In this document: positions 21,478 through 32,579 of the stretch, in pieces | Position numbering within the stretch: the first letter of the stretch is position 1 | How the letters are laid out: every line of letters begins with the position of its first letter | Assembly: GCA_963576735.1 (NCBI GenBank) | Contig: OY755197.1 | Span: 1,934,501 to 1,998,500, forward strand | DNA from: Bedellia somnulentella | Lineage: Eukaryota; Arthropoda; Insecta; Lepidoptera; Bedelliidae | Direction: 5' to 3' | Length of the DNA stretch: 64,000 nucleotides | Notes under the pieces: model-generated | What the model was told of the DNA's origin: nothing | The model's database searches: none | What the model saw: the letters and a program-made list of their open reading frames with translations, nothing else | Made by a program: the position numbers and the translations under genes

Positions 21478-22050
21478 TTTTTAGGGTTCCGTCGTACGTC
21501 TGAATACAAAAACGGAACCCTTATAGGATCACTCGTGTGTCTGTCCGTCCGTCGCTTACAGTCAATTATCTCCGAATCTATTAGACCGATTAAGTTGAAA
21601 TTTGGTACACATATCAAGTCCTGTGACCCAAACACAGAGATGTGACGTGAGCAGATGAAATCTGTATATGGGGGGTTATTTTTGGAGGGGAAGGGGAAAA
21701 TTAAAAAAAAAATCTGAAAACTGCATCGTGTGGCATATCAAATGAAAGGTCTTGTTGATAAGATCTTAAATGTATTTTTTTGTAATTTTAAAATAAATAG
21801 TTTCCAAGTTATTCAAGAAAATAGACGAAAATTGACCATTCCCCCCCCCCTTAGCTCCGAAACTACTGAACCTAAAATTTTTAAAAAAATACAGAAATTA
21901 GTTTTCTCCTTATAGATTATAGGAAAACCTATAAGAAGTCCATGATATTAAAATAACATGGTAAATCACTCAATATTGTGCGTACCAACTTTAATATCGT
22001 ACGGAACCCTCTTCACGCGAGTTCAACTCGCACTTGTCCCCTTTTTTTAT
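21478..22050 (+). repeat. repeat H (TAGGGTTCCGT family)
   Basis: A ~570-bp element. It starts TAGGGTTCCG, soon followed by AAACGGAACCCTTATAGG. It ends with CGTACGGAACCCT, then a GCGAGTT-C-AACTCGC hairpin (22017-22031) and a 7-T run. The family is widespread in Lepidoptera in my recollection. No protein-coding frame. Confidence 0.7.
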
Positions 22051-22106
22051 ATGATGATGTTAGTCCTGTTCTCCATTTCCAACAAGTGCTTAAAATCATT
22101 GATTTT

Positions 22107-22166
22107 TAGGGTTCCGTACGTCTGAATACAAAAACGGAACCCTTATAGGATCACTCGTGTGTCTGT
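22107..22166 (+). repeat. repeat H, 5' 60 bp only
   Basis: Nearly identical to the first 60 bp of the 21478 copy, then diverges abruptly after CTGTCCGT. It lacks the 3' end, the opposite of usual LINE truncation. Confidence 0.7.
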
Positions 22167-22524
22167 CCGTTTTGACTCTAGAAATACTAAAATTTAGAGC
22201 AATAAGAAAGCTAATCAGTTTGTTAAATATAGTGTTTTTTTTACTAAATTCACAACAAATGCATTTTTGTTTAAACTCCTTTATTAGCAAGGAGCTCAGC
22301 TGATTGCATTTTTAGTAGCTTGCTGTTTTTGTGATATCACAATTACTACCTTATTTTATCAAATAGATTCATAGTGAATAAATAAAACCAAATGCGAAGA
22401 ATAAAAAAAGCAAGCAAAAGATTGATAAATATCAACGGAATACGATAAGTTCGTCAGTATCGGATTAAGTTAAAATTTTTAATGTCTGCTTACCCAAATA
22501 GAAACTGGCATGATTTTAAGTATC

Positions 22525-22765
22525 GCTGAGTAGTGTCAGCTGAGAATAACACTACAGCATTTCTTCCTGTGGGTTTACGTAAGAGGCGATTAAGGGTATT
22601 GAGGTTTTCAAGAGATTTTTGGGCGATTCGGTTGGATACCCATCACGAACACCTATATTCTACCATCTTTTCCCCACTTAGCTTCCAAAAGTAACCTAGG
22701 AATTTCCAATTCCTTAGCTCTGGCTACCCCTTCAAGGGATTTCAGCTATCAGTAAATGTATGTAA
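22525..22765 (+). mobile_element. element A, alpha, diverged
   Basis: All blocks recognisable (GGTTTACGTAAG, GGTTGGATACC, CTCTGGCTACCCCTTCAAGGG). The tail has decayed to ATGTATGTAA. Confidence 0.8.
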
Positions 22766-23183
22766 TTTAAGTATCCATGCACAAACATATAATCAAAGTG
22801 ATGATGATATAGCTTTGTATCATATCATAAGATAAAGTTGCACAAAAGTAACGAAATATAAAGCAAATGGCCAGTTTACGTAAATCTGAAGACCATATTT
22901 CACCATTTTATTTCAAAAATAGAACTGCCTTCTAAACTAAGGCGACAGGTGGAAGTATGTCTGTCTCGTTTTAGTATCAAGTGATTGGTTATCTTGCATC
23001 CCTGTCTCGCGGAAGACAATGATCTAAATTATAACAGTTGCTTGTTGTAACTGACTTTTGTAGAGCAGTGTTTCTCAAAAGTTTTCAACGTTAATATTAT
23101 GATGCATGCGATATTGAAACATTTAATATGAGAAACGAATTTAGAGTAAACCAAATATTACCTATTATTACTAAACAAACGTA
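22766..23183. other. unassigned stretch
   Basis: No recognised content. Confidence 0.45.
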
Positions 23184-23286
23184 CTTACATATACTCACGG
23201 CTATAAAGCCCTAGAAGAGGTAGCCAGAGCTTTGGAATATGAAATTCCTAAGCCACTTCTGAAACTTGAGCGGGGAAACGGTTGTT
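23184..23286 (-). mobile_element. element A, 5'-truncated
   Basis: Tail-proximal 100 bp only (CTCACGGCTATAAAGCC to GAGCGGGGAAACGG). A second, older piece with the same orientation lies at 23408-23470. Confidence 0.7.
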
Positions 23287-23470
23287 TAATAATAAAATCA
23301 TGCGATTATGAAATATTTGAATAAGAAAACAATAAAATTTTGGGATATTTGAAAAAACACATTTATATTTAAAACATAGTTTTTACGATTCAATAACAAT
23401 AAATCTTTCAGCCATTTTGGTAAGTTGAGTAAGGAAAGATGGACTCATGTCATTCTAAGCCTAAAACCGA

Positions 23471-24179
23471 ATAATATATTATTTATGTATCAAGACAACT
23501 GTATTTAAGTAAAGTTTGTAAGAAATGTTTTCTTTGCACACTTATAAAACGAAGTTTGATTTCATATTATCTTGTCAGGACAGACAATGAAAATATTTCT
23601 TCTGATTGATTACAAGCATTATTAATCATATATTTTTTGGAGTAGCTGAATAAGTGGCAATTGCTACACTCACATAATTTGTTTGATTTTAGTGAAAATT
23701 TGATTTAAATAAGTCAAATTAACTACAGTTATGTCGTATAGCAAATATCTAATGCAAAAATATCAATTCACAGTAATTAATCATTTTATAAAACAATAAT
23801 AATGTCTACACAACAAGAGTTTTTTTAAATATTTCAAACAATGTAATAAATATAATATCGATGTTTTTTACTACACAAACGCATTGGTACAGTGATGTTT
23901 TACTCAATATCATGATAAAATAAAATATTATTTTTATTTTTTCCCATTTGAGAACCACTGGTCCGCAGAAAGGTGTCAGTAAATAGACGCACGCGCAGCG
24001 CGATATTTCTACAAAACAACATTACGGAGAACGTGGTTTTAATTAGTGGCTTCAATTACTTTGTTAATCTTATTTTTTACCAATTCTGCAATAGGAAATT
24101 CCAAAAAAAGTTATAAAATGGATAACGTACTAAAGTATGACTAGTACGCGTATTTGATACCTTACTTACATGTTACAAT
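23471..24179. other. unassigned AT-rich stretch
   Basis: Only a brief GC pocket at 23985-24003 (CACGCGCAGCGCGA). No repeat or frame recognised. Confidence 0.4.
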
Positions 24180-24345
24180 ATACATACATACATATACTCA
24201 AAGCTATAAATCTCTAGAAAGGGTAGCCAGAGCTAAGGAATTAGAAATTCTTCAGCAACTTTTGGAAAGTTGAGTGGGGAAAAGATACTAAAATAAAGGT
24301 TGTTGGTGATGGGTCTCCAACTGCATCATCCAAAAATTACCAATT
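24180..24345 (-). mobile_element. element A, alpha, 5'-truncated
   Basis: Tail and 3' ~160 bp present, stopping just beyond the GGTTGGAGACC equivalent. Confidence 0.8.
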
Positions 24346-24350
24346 TCAAC

Positions 24351-24672
24351 TATACCTGACTACACATACATACACTCACGCCATTATTTTCCATTGGAGT
24401 AGGCAGAGAATATCGATCACTACTTAAATCGATCCTGACAACCTCTCTAGCTTCGTTTCATCAATCTATCTTTTCATACATGCTCTTTTATTCTTCCTAC
24501 TTTGGACGCCTGCCTTTTTAAGCACACTCTCACTTTGAAACATTTGATCTAAATGTTTCCTCCATGGCCGTCATCTACGAACATTTCCTTTTACTTTAGC
24601 TATAGAGATCTTTATCTTTCACCAATTCACTATCATCCATCCTCTCTATGCGCCCAAATCATCTTAACATAT
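24351..24672 (-). mobile_element. LINE-R 3' end, 5'-truncated
   Basis: Minus strand from GGGCGCATAGAGAGG through the GRPR-type region to CTCTGCCTACTCC and GGCGTGAGTGTATG. It shows the LINE-R 3' end with its microsatellite tail. Frame broken by several changes. Confidence 0.75.
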
Positions 24673-24714
24673 TTACTAGGCTCAAATTTAGAAGCAATTA
24701 TTAAAAAAAAAAAT

Positions 24715-24935
24715 TGCCTTGTAGTGCCGGCTTAGAATGTCGCTACCTCTTTCTACTCACGGGTGTCGTAAGAGGCGACTAAGGGTATCGGGGCTTTTTA
24801 TTGGATTATTGGGCGATGCTTTATTTTACCGACTTTTCCCCACTCAACTTCCAAAGTGGCTGAGGAATTTATAATTCTTTGGCTCTGGCTACCCCTTCTA
24901 GGGAATTATAGCCGTGAGCATATGTATGTATGTAA
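24715..24935 (+). mobile_element. element A, gamma, with deletion
   Basis: Gamma copy lacking ~30 bp at the GGTTGGAGACC block: GGGCGATGC joins TTTATTTTACC. Confidence 0.8.
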
Positions 24936-25047
24936 CAATTAAATCTATTGATAAACGCAATCTTTCACCGAGAAAATACGGTAGAAAGAAAAGCATCACA
25001 TAATATAATTTTTGTACTTAGGTCTAAAAAAAAGTTGTACCTGCAAT

Positions 25048-25248
25048 TGCTGTAGTGCCGGCTTCAAAGGAAACTGCTCCATTTCCACCCTCGAGTATCA
25101 TACGAAGGTATTTGGAACTTTTGATGAAATATCACACGATGAGGCTGGACAACTAATCAAACCACTAAAACTTCTTTTCAAAAATCGTCGACAATTTGCT
25201 ATTACTAAACTCTGGTTACCCCTTTTTGGGATTTATAGCGATGAGTGA
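25048..25248 (+). mobile_element. element A, old copy
   Basis: Outline preserved (GTAGTGCCGGCTT, CATTTCCACCC, CTCTGGTTACCCC, GGGATTTATAGCGATGAG) with heavy substitution and no tail. Confidence 0.6.
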
Positions 25249-25384
25249 AGATAGATTATCCATCAATCTTAAATTAAAAATGTCTATCAAATCGTCGTAA
25301 CCTACAAGATAGCCAAAACACCTGCAACGTTATCGGTCAGCAAGATCTGTGGTTGTAATTTCCACTTATTTTAATGGCATTTTG

Positions 25385-25475
25385 ACGACGTCTGTAGCCT
25401 AGCTGGTAGGGAATTAGTTTCTGAGACCGAAGGTCGCGGGTTCGAATCCCAATAAAAACATTCATTTATTTTATA
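25385..25475 (+). mobile_element. tRNA-like SINE D head
   Basis: Carries TAGCCTAGCTGGTAGG (A box) and CGGGTTCGAATCCC (perfect B box) 40 bp apart. The would-be acceptor arms (GACGTCT and CAATAAA) cannot pair and there is no CCA-ready 3' end, so this is a SINE head and not a tRNA. Confidence 0.7.
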
Positions 25476-25811
25476 ACTAGGAAAGTTTGTTTCTTAGTCT
25501 TGGGTGTTATTTACGTGTATAGTTTATAAATAAATATATCGTCGCTTAGTATCCCTTATGGCAATGTACTTTGCTAGGGGCTAATTTGATATGTGTATTA
25601 TGTCCATATATACTTTATTATTGAATGTATGTAGAATACGGTCGTACGATATTTCAAAAATAGTTTTTTTTTTATGAATGCATCGAATTTTGTGCTCCGA
25701 AAAAAAAGAATAAAAGAGCATATATGAGTAGATGGGTATGTAAAGGAAGCCTGGGATGTTTGCCAATATAGTTTTTGTCTACCTATTCTTACACTTACTT
25801 CTATACCGTAT

Positions 25812-26082
25812 TGCCGTGTAGTGTCGGCTTTGCCGTGTAGTGTCGGCTTAGAATAGCACTATCCCATTTCTACCCGTGGGTGATCGTAAGAGGCCACCAA
25901 GGGTATAGGGGCTTTTTAAGTGATTTTTGGGCGATGTGGTTGGAGACCCATCACCAAAAACGTTTATTATTATCATCTTTTCCCCAATCAACTTCCAAAA
26001 GTGGCTGAGGAATTTATCATTCCAAAGCTCTGGCTACCCCGTTAAGGGATTTATAGCCGTGCGTATATGTATGTATGTATGT
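25812..26082 (+). mobile_element. element A, beta, doubled 5' end
   Basis: Same tandem repeat of the first ~19 bp as in 9459-9722. The right flank TACTTACTACTATA resembles the left flank TACTTCTATA region, an imperfect target duplication. Confidence 0.85.
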
Positions 26083-26089
26083 ACTTACT

Positions 26090-26285
26090 ACTATAAACCC
26101 TTAAAATATGAATCAAGACCTGATAATTCTCAGCCACTTAAATGTTAAATGAGGAAAAGATTGTGAAAGAAAGGGTGGTTGGTGATGAATCTACATTCAC
26201 ATCGCATAACAATCAATCAAACACTTTAATTATCTAAGTAAGTAACCTTTCACGAAACCCGCGGGAAGAAAGGGGCCAGTGAATT
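26090..26285 (-). mobile_element. element A, old copy
   Basis: TCTCAGCCACTTAAATG, GGTTGGTGATGAATCTAC, CATCGCATAACAATC and GAAACCCGCGGGAAG trace a diverged minus-strand A. Start and tail lost. Confidence 0.5.
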
Positions 26286-27771
26286 CCATATTATTTTTAT
26301 TATAATATTCTTCGATATTTTTAGTGTGAATTTTATAGTAAACTTATTATTCATCCCTTTTTCATACATTTTAAAATATATATGTTTGCTGTTTTGATTT
26401 TGTTCTGTATAAAAGATACTAATTATATAATTACAAATGTCATTTTATTTACATTATTCACCTGCGTCAAAGTTTTTTTTTATCTTCACTTTGTCATTAC
26501 TATTTTTTTTTAATAATAGAAAGTAGTTAATCAAATGCGACGTGTTATAATCTAAATGCACTTTATTACAGTATAATGCTTGACATTTAAAACTATCTCA
26601 AAGAAATGATAAAAAGTGGACTTTCTAGATAAAAAACACCTTCGGTTGTACCACGAAGAAGGTTTAAAGGCTCGTCATTATGCCTCCTTCAGTAGGGTCT
26701 GGAATAGTGAGGGGAAGAGGCACAAATTATTGTACTTCCGTTCAAGGATTGTAGGGCTGTGTAAGTTTTTATCGATAAATATGATGACGGAGATAGTTGA
26801 AATAATTGTATTTTATCATTATTTTATTGGAATTGAGAAATATTATTATGAGAATTATAAAAAAATAAGCAACGAAATTCCGAATGCTTCCATCTAATGA
26901 TTTATTTACTTATGTTTTTCTTTATTTAAATTTTTAAAAAATACATCTTATTATATAAACTTTATAATGGTGAATGCGGTGTCACTTAAAGATGTAGTTT
27001 ATTATAGCTAATACTGTCAAGTTATCTTAGTTAATGAAGATACAGCTTTTTGACTAGGTAAAATTAAATCACATTGACGTACCCATGAAATAATATAATC
27101 AGAATGACTAAACTACCATAAAATAATTAATGATGCTTGAATTTTTTTTTTAAATTATTACTCCTACATCCGAAATGTATCATACCACTTACCATAAACC
27201 TAGAAAATTTAATGAAATAATATTAGATCACACTAAAATTCGACAGTAAAAAGAAACATCATTCAATGTTCAACATAGTTGCTGTCTCTTTCTATTTCAT
27301 GTTCGTATCTCATTTAAATCATCGTCATTTTTTTTGCATCGCATATAGCTACTCGTATTTATAAGCATCTTTATACGATCTTAAGCATAAAAAAATATTC
27401 TTAAATTTTTGCTAATTTTTTTTACTTAAATTTATCGATACCACACCCCATCTCTACCATATCAACCCCGCGCTGCGCACGCGGCGGAGCGCGACCAAGA
27501 AAGTCGAGTAATCACCTCACGTAACGGCCATTCTGATATTGTACTTCTGTTCACATTTACTTTTAAATGCTCTGACTTTTCACCTACCATCATACTTATA
27601 TTCACGACTACAATGTATAAAGGCGTTGTCAGTTTATAAGAATTAAATAATTGCATTGAGGACTTTAGATGACACATTTCGGAGTTTTCTGAAAGAAGTC
27701 TTTTGGCGAAAGCGATAAGTTTTATTTGTTTGTAGTGGTAAGAGAAATTCATATAAAACACTATAATTTTA
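26286..27771. other. unassigned; one short open frame
   Basis: Mostly AT-rich. A frame at 26616-26768 (...HEEGLKARHYASFSRVW...) has mixed composition but no homology I can name. 27465-27520 is a small CpG-rich pocket (CGCACGCGGCGGAGCGCG). Neither is strong enough to call a gene. Confidence 0.35.
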
Positions 27772-28062
27772 ATGACTACCATGATAGTCCAATGGGCAGA
27801 ACGACCACCACCCGTCGATACAGACAGGCGTGAGTTCAAATCCCGGATCAAGCGTACACCAATTTGTCTTGTCTAAAGAAATATGTGTGGTTAATTTATC
27901 ATAGTTGTTAACGGTGAGGGAAAATATCGTGAGGAAACCGACATAGCTAAGTTGTACTTAGTCATGTGACAGTGAATTCGTACCAAACGGCGATGATGCG
28001 TGAGTACACTGTCCAAGCAAAACGTGGGGACTCTGAACACCAGATAACGATGTTACGTGCAG
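27772..28062 (+). mobile_element. SINE B, 3'-truncated
   Basis: Head TAGTCCAATGGGCAGA and GAGTTCAAATCCC. The body has a small deletion (GGCGATGATGCGTGAG). It ends after CACCAGATAACGATG without the shared hairpin. Lies tail to tail with the next B copy. Confidence 0.8.
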
Positions 28063-28264
28063 TTAGTCTATATTTTTTTTAGTAGTGAATTTCTAAAATA
28101 AAAAAAATATCGCTACCACCACAATTTCCCTTCTTCGAAGGGTTGTGATTGCGATAAAGAAGACTTTAAAAACATTTATTTAATATTTATAAAAAAAAAC
28201 ACCCTCGGGCATCTGGTGTTGTAAACTTTAGCGGTTCCGAGCAGCATTGTATACATGCTATATC

Positions 28265-28590
28265 TTTATAGCCTATATAACATACATAACATAAACTTTC
28301 ACGCCGAATATCCCCGAAGGGGTTGGCAGAGGTACTAATACTTCTGAACATCACGTGACTTTGTCACCTGGTGTTCAGAGTACCCACGTTTTGCATGGAC
28401 AGTGTACTCACGTTATGGGGGGCAGGCCTATCGCCGTTTTGTACGAATACACTGTCACATGACTAAGTACAACTCAGCCATGTGGGTTTCCTCACGATGT
28501 TTTCCCTCACCGTTAACAACCATGATAAATTAACCACACATATGTCTTTAGAAAAGACAAATTGGTGAAGGCCTGACCCAGGATTTGAAC
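28265..28590 (-). mobile_element. SINE B, nearly full
   Basis: AACATAACATAA tail, CCCCGAAGGGG hairpin and the complete body to CCTGACCCAGGATTTGAAC (B box). The A box is missing at the 5' end. Confidence 0.85.
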
Positions 28591-28818
28591 ACTTATAGCC
28601 TATATCTTCTCGTTAATGTCGTACAATATGTCTTATAATATTTTGGGGCTGTAACTTATTGTTCCATCACCAACACCAACCCTCCTTTACAATCTTCCAC
28701 CAAACTTCTAAAAGTGTCCCAAACAGCTTTCTAATTCAGAGGCCCTAGCTACCAAGAGTTAACTTGTTTGCCTATATCCTCAATGGGAATACAAAGCTAC
28801 TTATTTTTATGAACATTC

Positions 28819-29063
28819 ATACATACATACACTCACGGCTATAAATCCCTAAAAGGGGTTGCCAGTGCTCAAGAACTAGAAGTTCCTCAGCCACTTTTTG
28901 AAAGTTGAGTGGGGAAAAGATGGTAAAGTAAAGGTTATTGGTGATGGGTCTCCAATCACTTCGCCCAAAAATCCCTTAAAAGCCACAATACCATCAGTCG
29001 CCTCCTACGTACACCCACCGGCAAAAATGGAGTAGTGTTATTCTAAGCCGACACAACACAGCA
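28819..29063 (-). mobile_element. element A, alpha
   Basis: Complete alpha copy, somewhat diverged (GGGGTTGCCAGTGC, ACCATCAGTCGCC). CATTGTATGAATT follows its end, and a related GAACATTCAT precedes its tail. Confidence 0.8.
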
Positions 29064-29135
29064 TTGTATGAATTATTACACCCAGAACATTCGAGCCCCA
29101 ATGGGAATTCAATTCCGCAGCAATCCTACTTATTA

Positions 29136-30420
29136 CGAGGGCTGCTATTTATGTATCCGGAACTGGCCACTTACAGAACAATAATTTAAAAAGTAATTAC
29201 ATCATTTAAAAATAGAACTCTTTAGCTTTAGAATACATTTATTTTTATGTGACTGTCAATTGTTTTCACATCGTAGCGTCATTTTGAAAATTGCGTGTCT
29301 TCACCACCATGGATTTAACTCGTGAACATTTTCGTGCCATGATTTTTTACGATTTTCGGCGTGGTCTAACTCAAAAACAGTGCATCGATCAGCTTACTTC
29401 GACTTTTGGGGATGAAGCACCCTCAAAGACCACTGTGTATCACTGGTTTAGCGAGTTTAATCGTGGACGATCTAAGCTTACTCATGAAATTAAAGAAGGT
29501 CGCCCTAAAACGGTCGTTGTACCTCAAAACATCGATGCTGTCCGGGAACTAATAACTCAAGATCGTCATGTTACATATCGTGAGATAGAGGCATCTCTGG
29601 GCATTAGTATGACGAGCATACATAAGATACTTCATGAACATTTAGCTGTAAAAAAAATTTGCTCCCGTTGGATTCCGCACAACTTGAGTATTGATCAAAA
29701 ACAGGCTCGTGTCGATTGGTGCAAAGAAATGTTAAAAAAATACAACCGTGGTGCGTCAAAAGCTGTTTATAATATCTACACAGGTGACGAATCTTGGATC
29801 TACGCTTACGACCCCGAAACTAAGCAGCAGTCCACGGTGTGGGTGTTCCAAGATGAGCCGAACCCAACAAAAGTTATTCGTGCAAAAAGCACATTGAAGC
29901 AAATGGTCGCTTGTTTTTTTGGTATAAATGGCCATGTAGCTACAGTGCCTTTAGAGAATCGTAAAACTGTTAATTCGGAGTGGTATACGACCATTTGTTT
30001 GCCGGAAGTCTTTGAACAAATAAGAAAGACTAACCGACAACGTAGAATCATTCTGCATCACGACAATGCTAGCTGTCACAGGTCGGCCGTCACAACTCAG
30101 TTTTTAGAAGCTCAAAAGATCGAATTGACAGGTCATCCGCCGTACAGCCCTGATTTGGCACCCAATGATTTTTATTTATTTCCAAATGTGAAGAAAAAAT
30201 TACGTGGTCAACGTTTTTCGAGCCGCGAAGAGGCAGTCGATGCGTTCAAAATGCACGTTTTGGAGATACCTCAGTCTGAGTGGAAAAAGTGCTATGAAAA
30301 TTGGTTTCAACGCATGCAAAAGTGTATAGATCTGAGCGGCGAATATTTTGAGAAGCAATAAAACCATATTAATTGATATATGTTTGTTTCTTTTTTTTAT
30401 TCCGGATACATAAATAGCAG
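29136..30420 (+). mobile_element. mariner transposon
   Basis: A 1.28-kb Tc1/mariner element next to a TA. The inverted repeats share CTGCTATTTATGTATCCGGA plus one more base (left 29142-29162, right 30400-30420). The left end continues outward as CGAGGG, while the right end does not (AACTTACTCA instead). The outermost ~6-8 bp of the right repeat are therefore missing or mutated. A single intact transposase frame lies between. Confidence 0.9.
29309..30361 (+). CDS. mariner transposase
   Basis: A 350-residue transposase that cuts and rejoins the element ends in the nucleus. I start it at the ATG in ACCACCATGG, which has an excellent translation-start context. An in-frame TTG upstream is not needed. 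N-terminal helix-turn-helix region, then WIPHNLS near residue 127. The catalytic triad is D160 (TGDESW), D252 (HHDNAS) and D287 (LAPNDF), a D,D34D spacing diagnostic of mariner. YSPDLAPND is the canonical C-terminal signature. Full length for the family and without stops or frameshifts, so the copy is young or recently active. Activity also depends on the damaged right terminal repeat. Codon use is less AT-rich than the flanks. Confidence 0.93.
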   Translation: MDLTREHFRAMIFYDFRRGLTQKQCIDQLTSTFGDEAPSKTTVYHWFSEFNRGRSKLTHEIKEGRPKTVVVPQNIDAVRELITQDRHVTYREIEASLGISMTSIHKILHEHLAVKKICSRWIPHNLSIDQKQARVDWCKEMLKKYNRGASKAVYNIYTGDESWIYAYDPETKQQSTVWVFQDEPNPTKVIRAKSTLKQMVACFFGINGHVATVPLENRKTVNSEWYTTICLPEVFEQIRKTNRQRRIILHHDNASCHRSAVTTQFLEAQKIELTGHPPYSPDLAPNDFYLFPNVKKKLRGQRFSSREEAVDAFKMHVLEIPQSEWKKCYENWFQRMQKCIDLSGEYFEKQ

Positions 30421-31257
30421 AACTTACTCATCGCGTTTCGTCTACGTATCTCCTCGTTGTGTCTTCAGTCACGTAGTGAAACTCCCAACATAGCCTTTTT
30501 CATTGCCCTTTGAGTAACTTGAATCTTCTTATAAGGCCTATTGTACGAATAAATAATATATAGTTTACACACATTCGTCAAAGACTTTTTTTGAGGCACA
30601 AACTTTTTAGAAATAGTTGTTCTTCTGCCACCCATTTGAAGGTATGAGGCAGTAATGAAAATTTTAATCGCGGGTTTAATTGCAAAGATAAAAATTAAAT
30701 AATTCTCCGAAGCAATTCTTTAACATAAACTTGTCAAGTAGGTATCCAACGATATCCGTTAAAACACGCACACATCAGCAACCTACATACATACAAACAC
30801 ACTCTCACACATACGACACATGTGTTAAATCGACGCGTGCGCGCCTTTTTAAAGCAAAAACTGCTTTAATGCTGTCGTCTCTTTCTTACTTAGATACTTT
30901 TTGTATAGCCATCTCTGTCTTCGTATCATTTTTCTCGGTAAGGCTGTAAAGCTTTAAGTACCATATAGGCTGTATGTAATTAAATGAACATGCAGTGATT
31001 TATAAGTTGTCTTTTATGTTGAGGCTGAACTTAGGAAATTTTATTGAAACGAAATAAGAATATAAAGTTTTTAACAATGATTGCTTTAATGGAAAGAAAC
31101 AAGAATAAAAGAGTTTCTAAATTTGCTTGCATTTTAATAAATATGCTGTCTTGAGTCATCGCAGAATATCCCTTTTATTTTAGAGTGTTTATATTTTGTC
31201 TGATTTCTGTTTATATTTCAGTATCACTTATTATACCTATATTATATTTTAGTAGAC
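30421..31257. other. unassigned stretch
   Basis: No recognised element. 30825-30850 holds a small CpG-rich pocket (ATCGACGCGTGCGCGCC). Frames here are short and low in complexity. Confidence 0.4.
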
Positions 31258-31481
31258 TAAGGGCCAGTTTTTTGATCCGGAGTTAAAAATATAACCATTT
31301 GTTACATTGACTATAGTTAAATGACTAACCAGTAGTCAAATCGTAAATCCATTTTGGTTCGATATTTGACCATTAGTTATTCTAACCACGGGTCAAAAAA
31401 TGCATTTTGCTGATATCTAACTAATAGTTATGATATTTAACAAATTGTTGAGTTAACCACGGATCAAAAAACTGGCCCTTA
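31258..31481. mobile_element. MITE with long palindromic ends
   Basis: A 224-bp element bounded by TAAGGGCCAGTTTTTTGATC and its exact complement. Internal blocks around TAACTATTAGTTA/TTTGACCATTAGTT are also repeated in inverted fashion, so most of the element can fold. No frame. The target duplication is not clear. Confidence 0.8.
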
Positions 31482-31655
31482 CTGTGTGGTGTCAGCTTAG
31501 AATTGCACTAGCCTATTTGTTCTGTAACCCAAACGTTATCTATCTATCATATGGATGTCTTTATCGAAAATAAGGCCTTTTATAACCAATCCTTCTTTTA
31601 AAAATTTATTCCTACTTAATTTCTAAACGTGGTTAACGAATTTCTTATTTACAAT
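31482..31655 (+). mobile_element. element A, old copy
   Basis: GTGTGGTGTCAGCTTAG then a weakly matching body to ACGTGGTTAACGAATTTC. The MITE sits directly at its start. Confidence 0.5.
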
Positions 31656-31765
31656 AGTATGTTAAGTAAAGTAATGATCCATGAGTTGAAATAACAAAAC
31701 GATGTTAAAAGTGACGAAATGTTAAGGAAACCCAAATGGCTGAGTTATACTTAGTTTTGCAATAA

Positions 31766-32014
31766 TACATATATACATACATATACTCACGGCTATAATT
31801 CCCTAAAAGGGGTAGCCAGAGCCAAGGAATTATAAATTCCTCAGCCACTTTTGGAAGTTGAGTGGGGAAAAGGCGGTAAAATAAAGGTTTTTGGTGATGG
31901 GTCTCCAACCGCATCGCCCAAAAATCCAATAAATAGCCCCAATACCCTTAGTCGCCTCTTACGACACCCGTGGGTAGAAAGGGATAGCGACATTCTAAGC
32001 CGGCACTACATGGC
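31766..32014 (-). mobile_element. element A, gamma
   Basis: Complete gamma copy, twin of 19637-19875. TTTTGCAATA flanks both sides. It landed in a 35-bp SINE B fragment (31722-31757, CCCAAATGGCTGAG). Confidence 0.88.
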
Positions 32015-32261
32015 AAATGACTTTTGCAATAGTCTATTCTTAAAAAACTGTAGTAGCCACTAGGCTACCCTAGCATGGAATAACCATTCAGGTAAAAGTG
32101 GGTTTACTGAGCACCAAGTGACAAATATATGATCACTAATGGGGGGCAATTTGGTAAGAAAATTGCAGGCTGAATTCATTTCGAAGAACGTCAAGCCGTT
32201 CATCCCTACTTAAAGTCTATTAACGGGCACAACACCAAACAAGTTTCGGAACAGTATTTTT

Positions 32262-32334
32262 ATTCACCAAAAAAGGGTTGCTAGTGCCTCAAAATGATAA
32301 ACTCCTCTGGCACTTTTGGAAATTGAGTGGAGAA
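32262..32334 (-). mobile_element. element A, fragment
   Basis: AAAAGGGTTGCTAGTGC...CTGGCACTTTTGG...GAGTGGAGAAA is a truncated A. The next copy is inserted at its inner end. Confidence 0.6.
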
Positions 32335-32579
32335 ACATACATACATATACTCACGGCTATGAATCCCTTGAAGGGGGAACCAGAGCTAGGGAATCAGAAA
32401 TTCCTCAGCCACTTTTGGAAGTTGCGTGGGGAAAAGATGGTGAAATAAAGGTTTTGGTGATGGGTCTCCAACCGCATCGCCCAAAAATTCCTAAAAAGCC
32501 CCAATACCGTTAGTCGCCTCTTACGTACACCCACCGGAAGAAATGGGGTAGTGTTAATCTAAGCCGACACTACACAGCA
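32335..32579 (-). mobile_element. element A, alpha
   Basis: Complete alpha copy, ATAC tail abutting the fragment to its left. Confidence 0.85.

Noticed and set aside
25385..25475. tRNA gene with strong A and B boxes.
   Set aside because: The acceptor stem cannot form and the 3' side runs into an A/T tail. This is a tRNA-derived SINE head. The same applies to the heads at 8440, 9755, 18002, 19025, 34917, 51817 and 54236.
27462..27851. 129-codon minus-strand frame.
   Set aside because: It begins inside the tRNA-like head of SINE B and continues into unrelated sequence. A chance frame.
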